Positions 11,161-21,737 of a stretch of DNA of 64,000 nucleotides are shown piece by piece. Where the stretch lies: positions 28,892,005-28,956,004 of the forward strand of contig CM068380.1 of the NCBI GenBank assembly GCA_034770075.1. Reading direction: 5' to 3'. The DNA comes from Aralia elata (Eukaryota > Streptophyta > Magnoliopsida > Apiales > Araliaceae). Under the pieces are notes generated by a model. That model was not told where the DNA came from. It did no database searches and was given only the letters and a program-made list of their open reading frames with translations. The position numbers and the translations under genes were made by a program. Each line of letters begins with the position of its first letter. Position 1 is the stretch's first letter.

Positions 11161-12297
11161 CTTTGTAATGCACCAGGTACTTTCCAGCGATGCATGGTAA
11201 GCATTTTTTCTGATCTTTTGGAAAATTGCATCGAGGTCTTTATGGATGATTTCACAGTACATGGTGATTCTTTGGATTTGTGCTTGGAAAATCTAACGCG
11301 TGTGCTAGATAGATGTTTGGAAACTAACCTTGTTCTTAATTGGGAAAAGTGTCACTTTATGGTAGAACAGGGTATAGTGCTTGGTCATGTTGTGTCAGCT
11401 AAAGGTTTAGAGGTTGATAAAGCTAAGATAGATATTGTGTCTGCTTTGCCTTACCCTACTAGTGTGCGGGAGATTCGCTCTTTTCTTGGACATGCAGGTT
11501 TCTATCGGCGATTTATCAAAGACTTCTCCAAAATAGCTCTGCCATTATGTAAATTGCTGCAAAAAGATGTGGAATTCCAGTTCGATGAAACGTGCAAGAA
11601 GGCATTTGATATGTTGAAGAGCCTATTGACTTCCGCACCCGTGATTCAACCGCCAAATTGGAATATTCCCTTTGAAATAATGTGTGATGCAAGCAATTAT
11701 GCAGTCGAAGCTGTTTTGGGCCAAAGAGTTGACAAAGTTGTCCATGCCATTTATTATGCCTCTAGAACATTGAATGCAGCTCAGATTAACTACTCGACAA
11801 CAGAAAAAGAACTTTTATCTGTTGTTTTTGCTTTAGATAAATTTCGATCTTATTTACTTGGCACTAAAGTTATAGTTTATTCTGACCATGCAGCTCTCAG
11901 GTATTTGTTAACCAAGAAGGACTCTAAACCCAGGATTATCAGATGGATTCTGCTGTTGCAGGAATTTGACTTGGAAATCAAGGATAAGAAGGGAGCAGAT
12001 AACTTGGTAGCAGATCACTTGAGTAGACTGGTGAGAGATGAGGAGGCACTACCATTGTATGATTCCTTTCCAGATGAGCGTCTCTTTTCTATTCAGGAGG
12101 AATTGCCGTGGTATGCTAATATTGTTAATTATTTGGCAAGTGCATTTATTCCCAATGAATTTTCTAAAAACCAGAAGGATAAGCTTAGGAGTGATGCTAG
12201 ACATTATGTTTGGGATGATCCATATCTGTGGAAATTTTGTGTTGATCAGATAATACGTAGATGTGTGTGCCTAATACCGAAACATTGTCTATTCTAA
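11150..12297 (+). pseudogene. pol: Athila RT C-terminal half, RNase H and connection
   Basis: The open frame runs from 11083, but homology begins near 11150 (GLCNAPGTFQRCM). The catalytic FMDDF box lies near 11241-11255 and is intact. The RT thumb follows (IRSFLGHAGFYRRFIKDFSK), then RNase H with CDASNYAVEAVL, TEKELLSVVFAL, YSDHAALRYLL and ADHLSRL, giving all four expected acidic residues. The frame ends at 12297 after YVWDDPYLWKFC, the usual start of the integrase region. Apart from the upstream frameshift, this half could encode working RT and RNase H modules. Confidence 0.9.
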
Positions 12298-13406
12298 AAT
12301 TTTTGCCATTCCTATGCTTGTGGAGGTCATTTTGGACCCAAACGGACTGCTCATAAAGTTTTAGAAAGTGGTTTTTATTGGCCAACAATTTTTTAGAGAC
12401 TCATATCTATTTTGTAAATCATGCGAGAATTGTCAACGAACAGGTAACATATCACATAGAAATCAAATGCCACAAACTCCCATTTTAATTGTTGAGATTT
12501 TTGATGTTTGGGGTATTGATTTTTATGGGACCTTTTCCTGTTTCTTATGGTAATGTTTACATTCTCTTGGCTGTTGACTATGTTTCTAAATGGGTGGAAG
12601 CTAAAGCCACCAGGACTGATGATTCTAAAGTTGTTGCAGATTTTGTCAAAACTAATATATTTGTCAGATTTGGAACTCCTCGAGCTATCATCAGCGATAG
12701 AGGAACTCACTTTTGCAACAGGATGCTAGCAGCACTTTTCCAGAAATATAATGTTTTGCATAAGATTTCTACATCTTATCATCCGCAAAGCAATGGTCAA
12801 GCTGAAGTATCCAACCGTGAAGTGAAATCGATTTTGGAGAAGGTTGTCAAGCCAAGCGGAAAAGATTGGAGTCTGCGGTTAGAAGATGCATTGTGGGCGT
12901 ATAGAACTGCATACAAAACCCCCATTGGTATGTCTCCGTACAGATTGGTTTTTGGGAAGCTATGTCATTTACCCGTGGAATTAGAGCATAGAGCTTTTTG
13001 GGCGATCAAGCAATGTAATATGAGTTTGGATGACGCGGGAATGCATCGGAAGTTCCAGCTACAAGAATTGGAAGAGATGAGGAATGAAGCTTATGAGAGT
13101 TCTAGACTATACAAGAATAACACAAAGGCCTTCCATGACAAGCAGATTTTGAGGAAAGATTTCACCGTTGGCCAACAAGTTCTCCTATTCAATTCGCGGC
13201 TGAAGTTATTTCCAGGTAAGTTGCGCTCTCGTTGGGAAGGTCCATTTGTTATTACTAATGTGTTCTCTCATGGTGCTATAGATATAAAGAATCCAAAGAC
13301 AGGGAAAGTATTCAAGGTCAATGGACATAGGCTGAAACCTTTCCGTGAAGGATTTTCGATGGAGAGTGTGGAGCTGATAGACTTAGTGAATCCAAGTTAT
13401 GAGTGA
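12298..13406 (+). pseudogene. pol: Athila integrase
   Basis: The HHCC zinc-binding domain (ACGGHFGPKRTAHKVL, CENCQR) is split by shifts in 12298-12488. The open frame 12489-13406 then carries the rest. The catalytic D,D-35-E domain shows WGIDF, IISDRGTHF and a YHPQSNGQAEVSNREVK block, with all three acidic residues present. The C-terminal SH3-like part (LLFNSRLKLFPGKLRSRWEGP) and a short basic tail end at TGA 13404-13406. There is no chromodomain, as expected for Athila. Integrase inserts the cDNA and makes the 5-bp duplications seen here. Confidence 0.9.
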
Positions 13407-14538
13407 TTGCGGAGAATCGATGTCGGGCTAACGACGTTAACCAAATGCGCTGCTTGGGAGGCAACCCAAGACATCAGATTTGCTTTTCTATCCCTTTTTA
13501 TTTCTTTATTTGTTTTTTTTTATTTATCTCGTCTTTGCATGATTGTCTTACATTGGGGACAATGTAAGGTTTGAGTGTGGGGGAGGGATTTAGGTAGGAT
13601 AGTATAGGGTAGGTTTGCTTTAAATGTGAAAATCTGAGTTGTTTTTGAGTTGTTTTGTGAAAAATTTGTGCTTGGTCAAGTTTTCAAAGGTTTTTGGTTT
13701 TAGAATGAAAATTGATGCTAATTGATAGAATTTGCTTGATGCTGAATTAATTGATAAAAGATGATAATGAAGTTAGGACCCATAGTTGACTGATTTAGAT
13801 TGAGTTGGTATTGCATGAGTACTTGAATGTGAGATACATGTTTTACTTGACTGGGTTAGTTGTGGAGTTGACTATGTGCACTGCTTTCATGATTTAGAAC
13901 TGTTTAACTGCTTATCTTGTTTCTAGGATCATGTGAAGACAAAATCAAGAATTGGAAATTAGAAAAATTGAGAGCAAGAAAAAAAATTGAGGAAAAAAAA
14001 AACATTTTGTCTCAAAAGGAAAACATGTGGTGGGTTGAGATGGAGCGTAAAACGCACTCACCCATAAACACATGCAATGAGATGGAGCGTAAAACGCACT
14101 CGTTGGTGAGAAGAAAAGTGAGATGGAGCATAAAATGCACTCGCTTGAGAAAAGAATGAGGAAGGTGAAATGGAGCATAAAATGCATTCACCTGAATGAA
14201 GAAAAAATGAATGGCAGGAAAAAAAACATGTTCTGGTTGTGAGTCAGTGTGCATGGTTGTTGTTCCATATAAACTGAGTTGAGTATCTGTGTTAATCATA
14301 GGAGCTGGTTATGTGGTTTCAATTTGATTTAGAGATGTTCAGTGGGGACTGATGGGATTATTGTTATGAATTGATTGATGATGTATAGAATGAATTTCTG
14401 TTGATTGGTGTTAGTATTCATGGATGCTAATTGAATTTGAACCTTTGGGAGCTTGGTTGAATAGAATTCAAATGATTCCATTATAACCTTTGTTTGAGTT
14501 TACACGAGGGACGTGTAAAGACTAAGTGTGGGGGAATT
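13407..14538 (+). other. 3' spacer of host Athila element
   Basis: About 1.1 kb without convincing coding sequence. It starts with a conserved block just after the integrase stop (GGGAGGCAACCCA at about 13456-13468, able to form a short hairpin). It continues through T-rich DNA, four hairpin repeats (14037-14191) and ends in the polypurine tract GTGTGGGGGAATT (14526-14538). Short open frames here overlap the repeats and look accidental. Confidence 0.75.
14037..14191 (+). repeat. Four tandem hairpin units
   Basis: Units at 14037-14061, 14079-14102, 14120-14143 and 14167-14191 share GATGGAGCRTAAAAYGCAYTC. The first two have CGT/ACG stems and the last two CAT/ATG stems, so both sides of the stem change together. 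Confidence 0.85.
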
Positions 14539-14727
14539 TGATAAGTGCATATTATTCATTTATTTTTATTCCTTTATATCTAGTTTATTGCGTGTTTTAT
14601 TGTGTATATGCACTTATTAGGTTATTTATTGATTTCAGGAGAATTCAAGGTCAAAAGTGGAAAAAGATGGAAAATTGGAGCTTAAAATACACATGGTGGC
14701 ATTTTTGTAAATTCGAGGACTAGGGAT

Positions 14728-14941
14728 AGCGCCAGCAGCGCTAGGGCCAGCGCTAGCAGCGCTACACACACCACCAGACACTGCACACCAGCGCTATTAG
14801 CGCCCAACACAGCGCCAGCAGCGCTACATCAGCGCCAACAGCGCTCAACCCTTCACAAACCAAGCGCCAGCAGCGCTAGGCACAACTTGAGCACACTGCA
14901 TAGTAGCGCTAGCAGCGCTTGGGACAGCGCCAGCGGCGCTA
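14728..14941 (+). repeat. Cluster of eight AGCGC...GCGCT palindromes
   Basis: Eight copies of about 15 bp, consensus AGCGCYRRYRGCGCT, with irregular spacers of 3 to 30 bp. They sit upstream of the probable TATA box in the LTR. Confidence 0.9.
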
Positions 14942-15062
14942 GTTCGCGTTCTTGAGTACTAAAGGCCAGCTGAAGGAGGAAAAGGAAGTTGATTCGGAAG
15001 AGGATTCTATTCATTATGATCAGATAGTAAGAAGGAAACTCTAAGTAGGAACTTGAGGACTT

Positions 15063-15070
15063 ATATATAT
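15063..15070 (+). promoter_or_regulatory. Probable TATA box in Athila 3' LTR
   Basis: An ATATATAT run inside ACTTATATATATCTTATT, just after the palindrome cluster. Motif and position only. Confidence 0.4.
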
Positions 15071-16258
15071 CTTATTCTATTTTTTTCTAGAGAGGGATCC
15101 TGGCAACTACAATTGTAACTCTAATAGGAGGAGATTGAAGGCATGTCAGGCTAAACTCTTACTTTCAGTTCTAAGGGATGTTGAATCTTTTTCATAATTA
15201 ATGGTTTAATCAGGTTTTATTTATTTATTCTTTCTTGCATGAGATTTATTCTGATAATCTGTTTTTAATTGATTATATGTTATCTAATCTTTTGATTTGA
15301 TTTGGCCAATTGAATTAATTTGATTGATACCATCTGCTAGATTAAGATATAGTATTAAGTAAACGATATTATGTCTGATCATAGGTAGCAATTGATAGTA
15401 TCTGATTGTGGACAAGCTTTTGGATATTATTAAGATTATTAGAAGGCAAGTTAAATAATTCCTGATTGTGCAATTGTTGCTTGGAATAACCTAATTCTCT
15501 CATTTTTATGCTGCTGTTATATTAAATCTAGACTGATAGTTCTAGGTTATATGATAGTTAGAGTCTCTTGAGGCGATTGTCACATTAGATTTACACATAA
15601 GGAGAATTGCGGATAATTAGCGATTGCGGTTATCTAGGGTTATTAGTCTCATTGAAGGATAAATATTGTTAAACTTGATTTTCCCATAATTGTGATAAGG
15701 TGATACTGAACTGAAGAACTGAAGCTTTTTATTCATTGATCATTCTTAATTACTTTTGTTAGTTTAGTGAATCAAACTCAAAAACCCCTCATTAATAGAA
15801 ATAATAGGAATGCTAGAATAAGTAAAAGATTAATTCACTTCTCTGTGGGATCGATCCTTGCTTGTCATTATACTAAGTTTTGTGCTAGTAGAGTGTTAGT
15901 AAGGTATTAATTTTGGAGTGTAAAACGACAGCTCCCATAGGGATATAATAAATCAAAAGGGGGGATAAATGGGGGAGTAATCAGTTGATGGGGGCCCCAC
16001 ATAGGGGAGGGCCGGATTTATGTGGGATCCCACAAGGAGGGAGGAGTAAAGGTCAAATAGTAGGTCCCACGTGAAGAAAAATTGGAAGGAAGGATACTTG
16101 CAAGTATTCAATATTGTTCATTTCTTCAAGCAATCTCCATATTTCTCATCATTTATGTTAACAAATTGGGTGCAAGTAAACCTTTAGCTTTAGCCCTAAG
16201 CATCCTTAGCAAGAGTGTTGGGTGATTGAAGGAAAGCTAAGTGAGGTTAGGAAAAGTC

Positions 16259-16266
16259 TATAAATA
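16259..16266 (+). promoter_or_regulatory. TATA box of LTR B
   Basis: TATAAATA in the context GTCTATAAATAAGGG, a strong plant TATA match, about 60 bp before a purine-rich leader-like stretch. Confidence 0.55.
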
Positions 16267-16718
16267 AGGGAAGTATAGAAAGCTTGGACTTTTGGGTTAT
16301 CATTTTTAGCACTTTTCATTTTAAAAAGTTAGGAGGATAGAGAGAGTGAGACCAAGTAAACTTGAGAGTGAGAAGGAGGAGGCGACGGCTAGGAGAAGCA
16401 AGGAGGAGGGGGCTATCAAGTTCATCTAAGAAGGAATAACAAACATCCATCTATTTCTATCAAAGGTTGAAAATTTTTCTAACCCTAGTTTTTACTTTCT
16501 CTTAGTCTAGTTTATATTTTTGCATGTTTGGTTAGGGGAGATTATTTGAATGGTGGATCATGGTGGATCCTATATTATAAGGGAGATCATGAAGGAGTGT
16601 ATATGCTTGTTATGTGTTTTGTGTATAAGAAATCATGAAAACACCAAAGCTTTTCAAGAAAACCAAATTGTCAAAAAACTAAAAATTTTCAGAAACAGAA
16701 CTTGAAATTTGAACAAGC

Positions 16719-16723
16719 ATAAC
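16719..16723. repeat. Target-site duplication ATAAC (left copy)
   Basis: Matches 34476-34480 and defines the ends of the old Athila-like solo LTR. Confidence 0.85.
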
Positions 16724-17650
16724 TGGGAAGCTGTCGTCAAGCAAACCAAAAATAAAAACCTTACTTAACTCTACGAACTCAAAACTAAGCACAGCATAAC
16801 AATAAGCAAGGGTCGATCCCACAGAGAACAATGTTGATTTTTAATCTATCCTAATGTTTCTAACAATTTTAACAGTAAATAAAAGATTGGGGGTTTTAAA
16901 TTTGTTTAACTAATTAACAAAAACAGATTTAAAAATAATGAATTTAACCAGTGAATTAAAACTTCAGTTTTCCAGTTCAGTTTCACCTTTTCACAGCAAT
17001 AGATCAATTAAGCATAACTATATTCACCCTTCAATGAAACTAATAGTCCTAGATAACAACAAGCTCTGTTATCCGAAATTCCTCTTAGATTGTCACTTAA
17101 TGAAATAAGCTCTTCACGAGATTCTAACTATCATATAACCTAAAACAAGCTCTTTAGATTTAATATGACAGCAGCATTAAGAACTAAGGAATTAGACTAT
17201 TCCAAGCAATAAACACATAAGCTCGATTTGTTTAACCATAGCAATAAACCAAAAGCTTGACCACAATCAGTATCGCTAACTGCTACTTATGATTAGAAAC
17301 AATATCAATTACCTAATACTATTCCTGAATCTAGCATATATTATCAATTTAATCCTGCAGAAACCAAATCAGTTAATCAAATAAAATTTAACAATTAAAA
17401 CAGATTATCAGAATAAGCTTCATATAAGAAGGAATAAATACTGTATATTTAATCAAACCACAAACTGTTACTAAGGATCCACGTCCCCTTCAAACTGAAT
17501 AAGGAAAAACTAGCCTGACATGTTTCTATGAACTCTCTGAATTTGATAAAACTCTCTCTATGATCTGATGATTGAATTCTAACAATTACAAGTATTTATA
17601 GATAAATATCTAAAACCTAGAAGAATTCTAATCCAATTCTGCTTCGGAAG
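16724..17650 (-). repeat. Diverged Athila-like solo LTR, left part
   Basis: The sequence is the reverse complement of a diverged version of the Athila LTR 3' half. Recognisable blocks are the AGCTGTCGT end, the GGGTCGATCCCACAGAG block and the long stretch equivalent to 15480-15900. It is split at 17650 by the Tekay element and continues at 33673. With the insertion removed, the LTR is about 1730 bp. No internal region accompanies it, so it is a solo LTR left by recombination. Confidence 0.88.
17646..17650. repeat. Target-site duplication GGAAG (left copy)
   Basis: Matches 33668-33672 on the other side of the 16-kb Tekay element. Confidence 0.95.
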
Positions 17651-18583
17651 TGTAATGTCCGGAAATTTTAAGCATTGTATCAAATTTATTTTTATAAATA
17701 AATTCATTTTATACAATTTTATAAATTTAATTGGACCCAGGTAAGTAGTATTATTCAAATTATAAATTTATCCTAATATTTAATTTCAAGAAAATTGGGA
17801 AAATTAAATTGCGTTACTATTATCGGATCTAAATAATTCACATGAAGAATTATGGTTGAAATAAATATTATAAATAATTAATTAATTTAAGTAATTGATT
17901 CAATTTAAATATTAGGAGAATAATGTTAATAATTTTAATAATAAACCAGTTGGGCTATTTTCTTTTATTTGACCCAAATTTTAATTGAGCCCAGACCCCT
18001 CTTTATTTTTGGGCCGATCCAATTCCATTTATCTCCTTAGTAGAGCATTCGGGTCGGGTCGGTGCAACCAAGGACGAACGGGTTGGAACCGTTCCAAATG
18101 AATTGGGCTACCGGTGGATTCAGGGGTATCAGGGCACCGACTTATTATTTAGGGGAAAACAAAGTCAAGCCAAACCATCAGTGTTAACCAAGAACCCCCA
18201 CACCCTAGCCTCTCAAATCAAAATTGACCTAAGCCCTAGCTCCTAAATCAATCACACCAAAACCCTCCATCGATTCGGACAGAGCGAGATGACGGGGGAA
18301 AGAAACGGGATTGTCCATCGCCGGCGGTAGCAGGAGTTCAGCGTCGATCGACGGCTGCCAAGGGGCGACCAGCGGATAAACGAGCGACGTCAGAGGCGAC
18401 CATCGAAGGGACCAAAGGTTCCAGGAAATCGGCGATTCGACCACCTGGATTTCGCGGCTTGAGGATTGATGAGACCACCGTCCGTTTGCCCCTCTCCTTA
18501 CCGTCAGTCACTACCCCCTCTACCCGAAGGTTAATAGCTCGTGAAATTAAGGTAATACCCAGCAAATTGGGTAAACCAATTCC

Positions 18584-18590
18584 TATAAAT
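18584..18590 (+). promoter_or_regulatory. Possible TATA box in Tekay 5' LTR
   Basis: TATAAAT in the context TTCCTATAAATTGAAG; repeated at 30625-30631 in the 3' LTR. Motif and context only. Confidence 0.4.
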
Positions 18591-19439
18591 TGAAGCCCAA
18601 TTAGTCAAGCGGCTGAATCCCTTGTCTGTGTAATTTCCAATTTAAAAGATTTAGGGCTCAAAACTTAAGCGATAGAGGAAGCAGGGGTGGCTAGTTGAGG
18701 GTTTTAAATTCTGCTAAAGTGGATGTCCAGCTGGGTTGAGTATTTTGGACGAAGGAGAAGGATTTCTAGGCGAACAACACCAAGGTATCGAGCGACTGTA
18801 TTAGCTTATTCGATTTGTATTTACACAGTGTATAATTGTATTGTTGATATGAAATTGGAAACCTTATTATAACTTTTGGGGTTCAATATCTGTTATCAGT
18901 TTGTTTGGTTTTAATTTGGGAAACCTGGTAATAAGATATTGGATTTGTTTATAGCAACTGTGATGGGTTTGTTTAATTTTCCATCTTGTGATTGGTTATA
19001 GTATATATGGTATTGGATTGTATTGCGTTTCTTGCTGGGAACCTGTAATTGAAGGAAACCAAAATGGTTCGGTAGTTGTATTATAATTTTGAGTTCAAAA
19101 TCTGGGCTTCTGTTAGTTGTATCACTGTGATGGTGTAATATACATTGTTTTGGGAAATACAGGAATACTGTGATAGTTCATATGGTTAGGACAGTATTGT
19201 GATGAACCTTAACAGTTCTAGCAGTTGGAAGTATTAAGCTTATGTCATATATTTGTTGGATTTGCATTACGATTAAATCTGTGTTGATTTGTTTTGGTTT
19301 TTGGATGGTTCTGTTAAAAGTATAACTATAAAACACAAATCCTTGACTTTCTTTTGGGTAGGATATCAGTGCTTGAGGTAATGTTTGAGCCAAAACAGTG
19401 TTCGTATGGGTTAACTGCAGTGTCAATAATATTGTGGGG

Positions 19440-20310
19440 AGAAATTGCTGGCGTTTAATGGGTTAATGTAATAATTAACAATAATTTATTATTATCAATG
19501 AATAATAAATAAAGGTAGTAAATATTTAATTATTATTGGATAATAATTAAATATGAATAGAATTAATAAAATAATTATTTATTATTTATTAATGAATAAT
19601 AAATAAAGATAATAAATATTCAATTATTATCTAATTAATAATTAATAATTCAATTATTTATTGTTTATTCTTAAATAAACCTAGTAATGTAATTATTTAT
19701 CCTTAAATAATAAATAAGGATACTAAATGTTAATTATTATTTATGGAATAATAATTAAATAAAATCCATTAAAGTAATTATTTATTATTATTTAATTATT
19801 AATAAATATTAATTAAGCATGAATAAGTTAACAAAATAATTATTTATTTAATAAATAAAGATAATAAATACTTAATTATTATTTAATTAAATAATAATTA
19901 AGTATAAGTAAAGTTAATAAATAATTATTTATTATTTATAATAAATATTTAATTGTTAATTAAGTATGAATATAGTTAATAAAATGATTATTTATTATTT
20001 AACCTTAAATAATAAATAAAGATAGTAAATATTTAATTATTATTTTAATATTAAATGATAATTAAGTATGAGCAAGGTTAACAAATAATTATTTATTATT
20101 TATCGATAAATAATAAATAAAGGTAATAAATATTTAATGATTATTTGATAATTAAGTATAAGTAAAGTTAATAAATAATTACTTATTATTTATCAATAAA
20201 TAATAAATAAGATAATAAATATTTAATTGTTATCCAAATAATAATTGATAATAATTAAGTATGACTAAAGGTAATGAAATAATTATTATCGTAATAAATA
20301 AGGGTTGTTA
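19440..20310 (+). repeat. AT-rich degenerate tandem array in Tekay 5' LTR
   Basis: Roughly eight degenerate units of about 80-110 bp built from AATAATTATTTATTATTTAT and its inverse, separated by AATTAAGTATGARTAAAGTTAA-like linkers. The same array is at about 31495-32340 in the 3' LTR. Many units are self-complementary. Confidence 0.8.
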
Positions 20311-21320
20311 AACCATGTTCAGGGACAGATAAGGGTAATAAATCCGGGAAACCAAAGAATAAAGTAATCATGATTAGCTACCACCAATTTTAATAGCTAA
20401 AGATTATTAATTTCTGTTTAGCTAATGTTAAATAGTAATTAAATGTAGCTGGTGAAGTGCTACCTGTTAGATAAATGGTATAGTGAGGTGTGCCAATATA
20501 TAGCAATGCCACATTAATTGATAAGTCGACTTTATCCAATGATAGGTCACTCAAGATCAATTAATTAAAGCTAGGATTTAATTGTAGCTGAGCAAACAGG
20601 CAAGTTCCCTAATTCCATTCTTTCAGTATATTGAATGCAAGTCCTTCCTTACTCAACTTTTACATTGAGCAAATTTCTAAACCTTATGCACTATTTTTAA
20701 TTCGTGCAAAAAGGTATATAAATGTTGTTGCAAGTTATTCATTAAGCTTGAATCTTATCTCCAAGCATGCTTTAAGCGGTCTAATAACTTTTAAAATTAT
20801 TTCACCTCTATGTATTTATTGACATTCGCACTCGTGCATTTGAAATTCGTACATTTAAATTCAGGAATTTATAAACCATTCATGGTTAAGTCTGAACCCT
20901 TGTTCGGTCAGACAAATATGTGAGAATTTATAAAAGCTATCTGAACCAATCAATGGTAAGGATTCTTAGACTGTATGAACACCCCTTTATTTATAGGGGA
21001 GTACCCCACGTACCGTATATAAGGTACAAATAGCAGAATTAAATGTTATGCATATACATAGGGTACGCGAGGCTGATCCCCTCAAGTACGTTATTCTGTA
21101 GCCAGTAACCAGAGGGTCAACCAGCTATTGACTCCTTTGGAAGTTATCGTTCAAAGTCTATTTGACTATCAATTGTTCTAAAAGCAATTATTGTTCTTGC
21201 TTCTGATTTTTCTAATGTTGAAATTCCTTAATATCCCTTCATCATGATATATCCTTATTGTCATACTTTAAACTTGCTGGGCAAACTCGTTGCTCATTCT
21301 TGCTATATCATGATCTCATT

Positions 21321-21374
21321 GCAGCTAAACCCGAGACGTTAGGGAAGAACAAAGGGAAGGAAAAGATGAAGTGA
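21321..21374 (+). other. Lys/Gly-rich mini-ORF with splice-acceptor-like start (LTR A)
   Basis: The sequence TTGCAG/CTAAA leads into a short frame encoding AKPETLGKNKGKEKMK and TGA (21372-21374). Equivalent tails occur in LTR B (36071-36133), LTR C (47961-48023) and LTR D (51616-51669), and again in this element's 3' LTR at 33355-33408. The function is unknown. Confidence 0.5.
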
Positions 21375-21636
21375 TAAACTTCATGTAGCAGAAAATACAA
21401 TTATGTGTAGTTAATTACTATAATGTAATTTAATCCCTGATAGTTATTAGGGTACGGATTGTGTATGTGTTTAAGGTTATTTGTATTCTGGGACTAGTAA
21501 CACCTTGTAATGAACAACGTATGTTTATTTTATTCCGCATTTTAGTTACCATATGTTGTTAGAGGTGAATGTTTGTATTGGATCGTGATGACCGGATCCG
21601 GGTACTTGGAGACCCGAATTTGGGGGCGTCACAGGT

Positions 21637-21649
21637 TGGTATCAAAGCC
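21637..21649 (+). other. Primer binding site, initiator-Met type, one mismatch
   Basis: TGGTATCAAAGCC lies three bases after the LTR end. It matches the usual TGGTATCAGAGCC except for one G to A change. Confidence 0.85.
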
Positions 21650-21732
21650 GTAGGTTATAAACTTTAGGATCGCGAAACCTAGGTTATAACCTTCATAGTA
21701 AACTCGTATCGAGTATTAGGAGATAAATCGAG

Positions 21733-21737
21733 GAGAT
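21733..21737. repeat. Target-site duplication GAGAT (left copy)
   Basis: Repeated at 23745-23749 on the other side of the solo LTR. Confidence 0.92.

Larger units (their letters stand above)
1..15937 (+). mobile_element. Athila-type Ty3/gypsy retrotransposon (host element, 5' end cut by window)
   Basis: The order is partial 5' LTR, tRNA-Asp-type primer site, gag, protease, RT, RNase H, integrase, long 3' spacer, polypurine tract and a complete 3' LTR of 1399 bp. The first 583 bases match the last part of the 3' LTR with only about six differences by eye plus one single-base indel, so the insertion is young. A second Athila-type element (2672-9966) sits inside the protease. The coding region has several frameshifts, so the copy is dead. 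The base after the 3' LTR (15938) enters a Tekay-type LTR, so this element probably inserted into that LTR. Its left TSD lies outside the window. Confidence 0.93.
14539..15937 (+). repeat. 3' LTR of host Athila element
   Basis: A complete LTR of 1399 bp, TGATAAGTGC...GCTCCCA. It contains eight AGCGC-N5-GCGCT palindromes (14728-14941) and a TATATATA stretch at 15063-15070. Confidence 0.95.
15938..16723 (+). repeat. Tekay-type LTR B, left segment
   Basis: This stretch lies between the host Athila and the old solo LTR at 16724. It has LTR features, with a TATA box (TATAAATA, 16259-16266) followed by a transcribed-leader-like stretch. It is inferred to be one LTR with 34481-36354 because the two pieces meet exactly at the ATAAC duplication of the intervening insertion. 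Its leader region resembles that of solo LTR D at 49440-50000. The left end lies outside the window or beyond the Athila. Confidence 0.65.
17651..21633 (+). repeat. 5' LTR of Tekay element
   Basis: 3983 bp, TGTAATG...GCGTCACA, unusually long. Its middle (about 19440-20310) is an AT-rich array. A TATA-like TATAAAT lies at 18584-18590. A conserved block and Lys/Gly-rich mini-ORF sit near the 3' end (21071-21374). Confidence 0.95.

Noticed and set aside
13917..14299. Small ORFs rich in MERKTHS-like repeats on either strand
   Set aside because: They overlap the four hairpin repeats, change frame between units and are not shared in frame with the nested element.
15938..16723. Possible host gene promoter and leader (TATA box plus leader-like stretch)
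   Set aside because: The segment joins 34481-36354 across a clean target duplication and ends as a Tekay-type LTR, so the promoter is that of the LTR.
18229..18444. Open frame on the - strand repeated at 30270-30485
   Set aside because: It is present twice only because both lie in the Tekay LTRs. It has no similarity to known proteins and no start context.
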